Under the pieces are notes generated by a model. That model was not told the origin of the DNA. It did no database searches and worked only from the letters and a program-made list of their open reading frames with translations. The position numbers and the translations under genes were made by a program. Below are positions 13,681 through 16,974 of a DNA stretch of 16,974 nucleotides, one piece after another. Every line of letters begins with the position of its first letter. The stretch's first letter is position 1. This DNA comes from Acidobacteriota bacterium (lineage in GTDB: Bacteria; Acidobacteriota; Thermoanaerobaculia; Multivoradales; JAHEKO01). The stretch spans positions 1-16,974 of the forward strand of contig SBFI01000385.1 of NCBI GenBank assembly GCA_006227875.1, written 5' to 3'.

Positions 13681-14593
13681 TCTGCGCATAGGTGTGGTCG
13701 GTACGGGAGCTCTGGGCCGTCATCATGTCCGCATCCTGTCGCAGCTCCCGGGAGTTGCCCTGGTAGGCCTCTATGACCGTCGGCCGGAGCGTGGGGAGGT
13801 GGTGGCAAAGGAGTTCGGGGCCCGCTCCTGGCCCGATCTGGAGAGTCTGGCGCAAGAGGTCGAAGCGGTCGTGGTCGCCGTGCCGACGGTCGATCACGCC
13901 GAGATAGGTTGCCGGTTACTGGAGGACGGGAACCACGTCCTCATCGAGAAACCGATGGCCTCGTCACTGGAGGAGGCGGATCGCCTGCTGGCTGCGGCCG
14001 GTGATCGTGTCCTTGCCGTCGGGCATGTCGAGTTCTACAACCCCGCGGTTCAGAGCCTTCTGCAGTTGGAGAATCCGCCTGGATTCGTCGAGGTTCATCG
14101 GCTGGCCGTCTTTACTCCGCGTAGTCTCGATGTCGATGTGGTCTTGGATCTGATGATTCACGATCTACAGATCCTCCACGCACTCGACACCAGTCCGGTA
14201 GCCGAGGTGCGGGCGACCGGCATCAGTGTCCTGTCGCCACGTATCGACATCGCCAACGCACGCATCGCCTTGGAGTCGGGGTGTGTCGCAAATCTCACCG
14301 CGTCCAGAGTCTCTTCCGAAAGGGTTCGCAAGCTGAGGGTCTTCCTGCAGGGGAGAGGGTACTACTCGGTGGACTATCATCAGCAGGAGATCAAAGGTTA
14401 TCGTCTCGAGGGGGGCGACGATGAGCGGCGGATCGTCCCCGACAACCTGTTGGTCGAAAAGGAGGAGCCGCTCAAGAGAGAGCTGGAGGCATTCATATCT
14501 CGATGTAAGGGAAAAGACAGCCCCTTGGTCAGTGGCCAGTTGGGTCGCCAAGCGCTGGCAACGGCTTTATCTGTCGTCGATGCGATTCCATAA
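13604..14593 (+). CDS. Gfo/Idh/MocA family oxidoreductase, GnnA-like by position
   Basis: This is an NAD(P)-dependent sugar oxidoreductase. GVVGTGALGRHH is the Rossmann dinucleotide-binding loop, IEKPMA (E115-K116-P117 in the long form) is the family lysine motif, and DLMIHDLQIL (H186-D187) is the likely catalytic region. In bacteria with 3-amino lipid A, GnnA of this family oxidises UDP-GlcNAc at C3 and lies beside lpxA, with the aminotransferase GnnB. The position here suggests such a role, but no aminotransferase lies in the window. The only standard start that keeps the whole Rossmann strand is TTG 13604, which has no ribosome site and adds an arginine-rich leader overlapping lpxA. A CTG at 13673 has GAGGAG 6 bases before it and begins exactly at the homologous region, so it may be the true start. 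The true substrate is unknown. Confidence 0.85.
   Translation: MSRRRRGASSNPFLVGVPAEEPPLSNLRIGVVGTGALGRHHVRILSQLPGVALVGLYDRRPERGEVVAKEFGARSWPDLESLAQEVEAVVVAVPTVDHAEIGCRLLEDGNHVLIEKPMASSLEEADRLLAAAGDRVLAVGHVEFYNPAVQSLLQLENPPGFVEVHRLAVFTPRSLDVDVVLDLMIHDLQILHALDTSPVAEVRATGISVLSPRIDIANARIALESGCVANLTASRVSSERVRKLRVFLQGRGYYSVDYHQQEIKGYRLEGGDDERRIVPDNLLVEKEEPLKRELEAFISRCKGKDSPLVSGQLGRQALATALSVVDAIP
13660..13675 (+). promoter_or_regulatory. Ribosome binding site before a possible CTG start
   Basis: AGAGGAG at 13660-13666 is followed by 6 bases and CTG at 13673-13675, in frame with the oxidoreductase and just before its conserved NLRIGVVG. It lies inside the last codons of lpxA, whose TAA ends at 13680. 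This is the best ribosome site near the gene, and it has no ATG, GTG or TTG at the right distance in this frame. Confidence 0.55.
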
Positions 14594-14604
14594 AGGAGAG
14601 TCAG

Positions 14605-15477
14605 ATGAGCGAGTTTCGAATCGGTGTCATCGGTGGTAGCGGCCTCTACCAGATGGAGGGTCTCCAGGTCGAGGATGAGAGGCAGATCGAGACGCCGTTT
14701 GGCGAGCCATCGGACCCTTTCGTCTTGGGAGACCTGGACGGTAACAAGGTCGCCTTTCTGGCCCGACACGGCCGCGGTCACAGGATTCTGCCGTCCGAGC
14801 TCAACTTTCGAGCGAATATCTACGGCTTCAAGGTACTGGGTGCCGAATGGCTGGTCTCGGTCAGTGCCGTCGGCTCCATGAAGATCGACTACCGGCCGAC
14901 CGATATCGTCATTCCCGATCAATTCTTCGACCGCACTCGCCACCGCAAGGACACCTTCTTCGGCGATGGATTGGTTGCCCATGTCTCGCTGGCGCATCCG
15001 ATCTGTCCGGTGCTGCATGAGATCTTCTTCGAGGGCGCCAAGCAGGCCGGTGCTCGGGTGCACAAGGGCGGAACCTATATCTGCATGGAGGGTCCGCAAT
15101 TCTCGACCCGAGCCGAATCGGAGATCTATCGGCAGTGGGGCGTCGACGTTATCGGCATGACGAATCTGCAGGAGGCCAAGCTGGCCCGCGAAGCCGAGAT
15201 CTGCTACGCGACCGTGGCCATGGTGACCGACTACGACTGCTGGCACGAGGAGGAGGAAGACGTCAGTGGCCAGGCCGTCATGGAGGTCGTCCAGCAGAAC
15301 GCGGCAACGGCTCAGGATGTGGTCAAGCGCATCGTCCGGCGGTTGCCGACAGAGCGGAGCTGTGGCTGTGGCGAGTGCCTAAAGCACGCATTGATCACCG
15401 AGCCCGATCTGATCCCCGAGAAGACACGCCAAGATCTGGAGCCGATCGTCGGCAAGTACCTCGATCGAGACGAGTAG
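14605..15477 (+). CDS. mtnP: S-methyl-5'-thioadenosine phosphorylase
   Basis: MtnP splits methylthioadenosine, a by-product of polyamine and related AdoMet chemistry, with phosphate into adenine and methylthioribose 1-phosphate. The 290 residues belong to the trimeric phosphorylase family shared with PunA. GGSGLY at 10-15, ARHGRGH at 53-59 and SAVGS at 87-91 form the phosphate site, and MEGPQFSTRAES (161-172) binds the ribose. TDYDCWHE (208-215) carries aspartates D209 and D211, equivalent to D220 and D222 of the human enzyme; these favour 6-aminopurines, in contrast to the Asn in PunA. A C-terminal cluster CGCGEC (253-258) recalls the CXC disulfide of some archaeal enzymes. ATG 14605 has GGAG 6 bases upstream, and the gene starts 11 bases after the oxidoreductase. 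Confidence 0.93.
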   Translation: MSEFRIGVIGGSGLYQMEGLQVEDERQIETPFGEPSDPFVLGDLDGNKVAFLARHGRGHRILPSELNFRANIYGFKVLGAEWLVSVSAVGSMKIDYRPTDIVIPDQFFDRTRHRKDTFFGDGLVAHVSLAHPICPVLHEIFFEGAKQAGARVHKGGTYICMEGPQFSTRAESEIYRQWGVDVIGMTNLQEAKLAREAEICYATVAMVTDYDCWHEEEEDVSGQAVMEVVQQNAATAQDVVKRIVRRLPTERSCGCGECLKHALITEPDLIPEKTRQDLEPIVGKYLDRDE

Positions 15478-15508
15478 AGCTGATCGTGTTGGCGACTTCG
15501 AGTTTGGC

Positions 15509-16276
15509 ATGAAGAGGATTCTGGTCACCAACGACGACGGGGTCTTCTCGGAAGGGATCAAGCTCCTCGCCCAAGAGCTCAAAGCGGTCGGGAAGGTCAC
15601 CGTGGTGGCACCCGATAGGGAGCAGAGCGCCGCGGGCCATTCGCTGACCCTTCATCGTCCCCTTCGTATGCGACAGTTGGAGGAAAGCGTCTATTCGGTC
15701 GACGGCACGCCGACCGATTGCGTCAATCTGGCCGTGCTTTGGCTGCAAAAGGCCACCCCTCCCGATCTGGTGGTCTCCGGGATCAATTTCGGCTCCAACC
15801 TCGGCGACGACGTGACCTACTCGGGAACGGTCAGCGCTACCTTCGAGGGGACTTTACTCGGGATCCCCTCGATAGCGTTCAGCCAGGAGGTCGGGGAGAA
15901 TTTTTCGTTCGACTCGGCGGCGGCATTTGCCCGGCAATTCGTGGAGGTCTTGTTGGAGGATCCCCTGCCCGAAGATCTCTTGCTCAACGTCAATATTCCC
16001 GCCGGGACGATCAGGGGTGTGCGGTTTACCCGTCTGGGAAAGAGGATGTACAAACAGGTCGTCGTCGAGAAAGAGGATCCACGTGGTCGCCGGTACTTCT
16101 GGATAGCGGGTACTCCCGAGTGGCAGGAAGAAGAGGGTACAGACCACGAAGCGGTCTCCTCCGGGCTCGTCTCGGTAACCCCTCTTCATCTGGATCTGAC
16201 GGACTACCGGGGTCTCGAGCAGAACCCGCAATGGAGCCGCCGGCTGGGGCGGCTGGCGGAGAGCCTGAGTCTTTGA
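15509..16276 (+). CDS. surE: 5'/3'-nucleotidase SurE
   Basis: SurE is a metal-dependent phosphatase acting on nucleoside monophosphates, linked to stationary-phase survival. The 255 residues match the family. NDDG (residues 8-11) supplies the metal-binding D9 and D10, S40 in DREQSAAGHS and N93 in SGINFGSN complete the metal site, and VDGTPTDCV and YSGTVSATFEG are family marks. The C-terminal arm contains FWIAGTPEWQEEEGTDHEA, as in dimeric family members. ATG 15509 begins exactly at MKRILVTNDDG; the upstream ribosome site is weak. It lies 31 bases after mtnP and its stop overlaps the pcm start. The surE-pcm pair is conserved in many bacteria, including E. coli. Confidence 0.96.
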   Translation: MKRILVTNDDGVFSEGIKLLAQELKAVGKVTVVAPDREQSAAGHSLTLHRPLRMRQLEESVYSVDGTPTDCVNLAVLWLQKATPPDLVVSGINFGSNLGDDVTYSGTVSATFEGTLLGIPSIAFSQEVGENFSFDSAAAFARQFVEVLLEDPLPEDLLLNVNIPAGTIRGVRFTRLGKRMYKQVVVEKEDPRGRRYFWIAGTPEWQEEEGTDHEAVSSGLVSVTPLHLDLTDYRGLEQNPQWSRRLGRLAESLSL

Positions 16277-16920
16277 GCTCCGACCTCAGTTATCAGCGTG
16301 AGCGAATGGTGCGACTCGTCGCCTCGCGGGGCGTCGAGGACGCCCGGGTTCTCCAGGCGATGCGCGACATACCGCGGCACGTCTTTGTGCCCGGCGAGAT
16401 GCGTTCGCAGGCCTATGGAGATCATGCCCTCCCCATCGGCTCCTCACAGACCATCTCGCAGCCATATATCGTGGCTCAAATGACCGCATTGCTGGATGTC
16501 CAGGCCGAGCACTCGGTGCTGGAGGTCGGCACCGGCTCGGGTTATCAAACCGCGATTCTCGCCAAGCTGGCGCGGCGGGTGTTCAGCCTGGAGAGGGTCT
16601 CCAAGCTGGCTCAACAGGCGATCCAGCGGATGCGCGACCTGGATCTGGAAAATGTAAAAATCCAGACATTCGACGGCTCGGTCGGTTGGAGCGAAATGGC
16701 GCCGTTCGACCGCATCATTGTCACCGCCGGAGCGCCGAGTGCACCCCAACCGCTGCTCGATCAACTGGCGGTGGGGGGGAAGCTGGTCATACCTGAAGGC
16801 GGCCGAGAGCTGCAGCGACTCGTGGTCTATCGTAAGACAAAGCGAGGCACGCGTCGTCAGGAGGGAGAGGCGGTGGTTTTTGTACCCCTCATCGGTCGTC
16901 ACGGGTGGCAAGAGAGCTGA
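16273..16920 (+). CDS. pcm: Protein-L-isoaspartate O-methyltransferase
   Basis: Pcm methylates L-isoaspartyl residues formed by ageing of aspartate and asparagine, starting their repair in the cytosol. The 215 residues include the motif LPIGSSQTISQPYIVAQM (53-70), with the active-site threonine/serine pair at 60 and 62, the AdoMet motif VLEVGTGSGYQTAIL (82-96), FDRIIVTAGAP and, near the end, VFVPLIG. The start is TTG at 16273, overlapping the surE TGA, with GGAGAG 9 bases upstream in surE; the length then equals that of known enzymes. ATG 16306 would cut the first helix. The same frame is open back to 15718, but that part is the shadow of surE. It pairs with surE as a stationary-phase maintenance unit. 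Confidence 0.93.
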   Translation: MSSDLSYQRERMVRLVASRGVEDARVLQAMRDIPRHVFVPGEMRSQAYGDHALPIGSSQTISQPYIVAQMTALLDVQAEHSVLEVGTGSGYQTAILAKLARRVFSLERVSKLAQQAIQRMRDLDLENVKIQTFDGSVGWSEMAPFDRIIVTAGAPSAPQPLLDQLAVGGKLVIPEGGRELQRLVVYRKTKRGTRRQEGEAVVFVPLIGRHGWQES

Positions 16921-16923
16921 ACG

Positions 16924-16974
16924 ATGGAAATGATTCGAGATCTCTGGTTGCGTCTTCACGAGACCCTCAACGGT
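16924..16974 (+). CDS. Possible start of a further gene, cut by the window end
   Basis: ATG at 16924, 3 bases after the pcm stop, opens a frame that stays open for 17 codons to the window end (MEMIRDLWLRLHETLNG). A second ATG lies at 16930. The close spacing fits the operon style here, but there is no strong ribosome site and too little sequence to name a family. Confidence 0.4.
   Translation, partial: MEMIRDLWLRLHETLNG

Noticed and set aside
12724..13689. A 321-codon minus-strand frame across lpxA.
   Set aside because: Shadow of lpxA; no recognisable protein family.
14398..15246. A 282-codon minus-strand frame across mtnP.
   Set aside because: Shadow of mtnP, whose plus-strand motifs are clear.
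15718..16272. N-terminal extension of the pcm frame by about 185 codons.
   Set aside because: This part lies wholly inside surE in another frame and resembles nothing. Pcm homology starts at the TTG at 16273.

Overview
The window is a GC-rich, gene-dense stretch of chromosome from a diderm, lipid A-making bacterium. No stretch longer than about 100 bases lacks a gene. I see no tRNA, rRNA, CRISPR array, insertion sequence or phage gene. The order bamA-skp-lpxD-fabZ-lpxA is shared with many Gram-negatives. The joined block lysS, a LolC/E permease, lolD, clpC and an oxidoreductase after lpxA is what I would expect from Acidobacteriota or a deep proteobacterial relative. That placement is inferred from gene order only.

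Layout. Bases 1-458 hold the 3' end of an unidentified plus-strand gene, whose C-terminus faintly resembles the helix-hairpin-helix region of PolX polymerases. It converges on a minus-strand purine salvage and damage-control operon, punA-hpt-ridA (2244 down to 476). A 7-bp inverted repeat covers both stop codons at the convergence. An 86-base divergent promoter region (2245-2330) separates punA from a long plus-strand series that runs to the end of the window.

The plus-strand series starts with lysS (lysyl-tRNA synthetase), overlapping a LolC/E-type permease and then the LolD ATPase (lipoprotein release). Next come clpC (unfoldase), bamA (outer-membrane protein insertion) and skp (periplasmic chaperone). 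Then follow lpxD, fabZ and lpxA (lipid A acylation and the hydroxyacyl-chain supply), with a Gfo/Idh/MocA oxidoreductase at the usual lpxB or gnnA position. The series ends with mtnP (methylthioadenosine phosphorylase), surE, pcm (isoaspartyl repair) and the first codons of a possible further gene cut by the window end.

Together these genes supply most of an outer-membrane assembly module: lipoproteins, barrel proteins and early lipid A. Quality-control and salvage enzymes sit on either side (ClpC, Pcm, SurE, RidA, PunA, Hpt, MtnP). The most interesting point is the oxidoreductase directly after lpxA. It is placed like GnnA, which helps make 3-amino lipid A precursors, but no GnnB aminotransferase is adjacent. 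It also seems to start at CTG behind a strong ribosome binding site. Several genes here use non-ATG starts (lpxD, fabZ, the oxidoreductase, pcm), and bamA may be translated by coupling to an 11-codon leader ORF.
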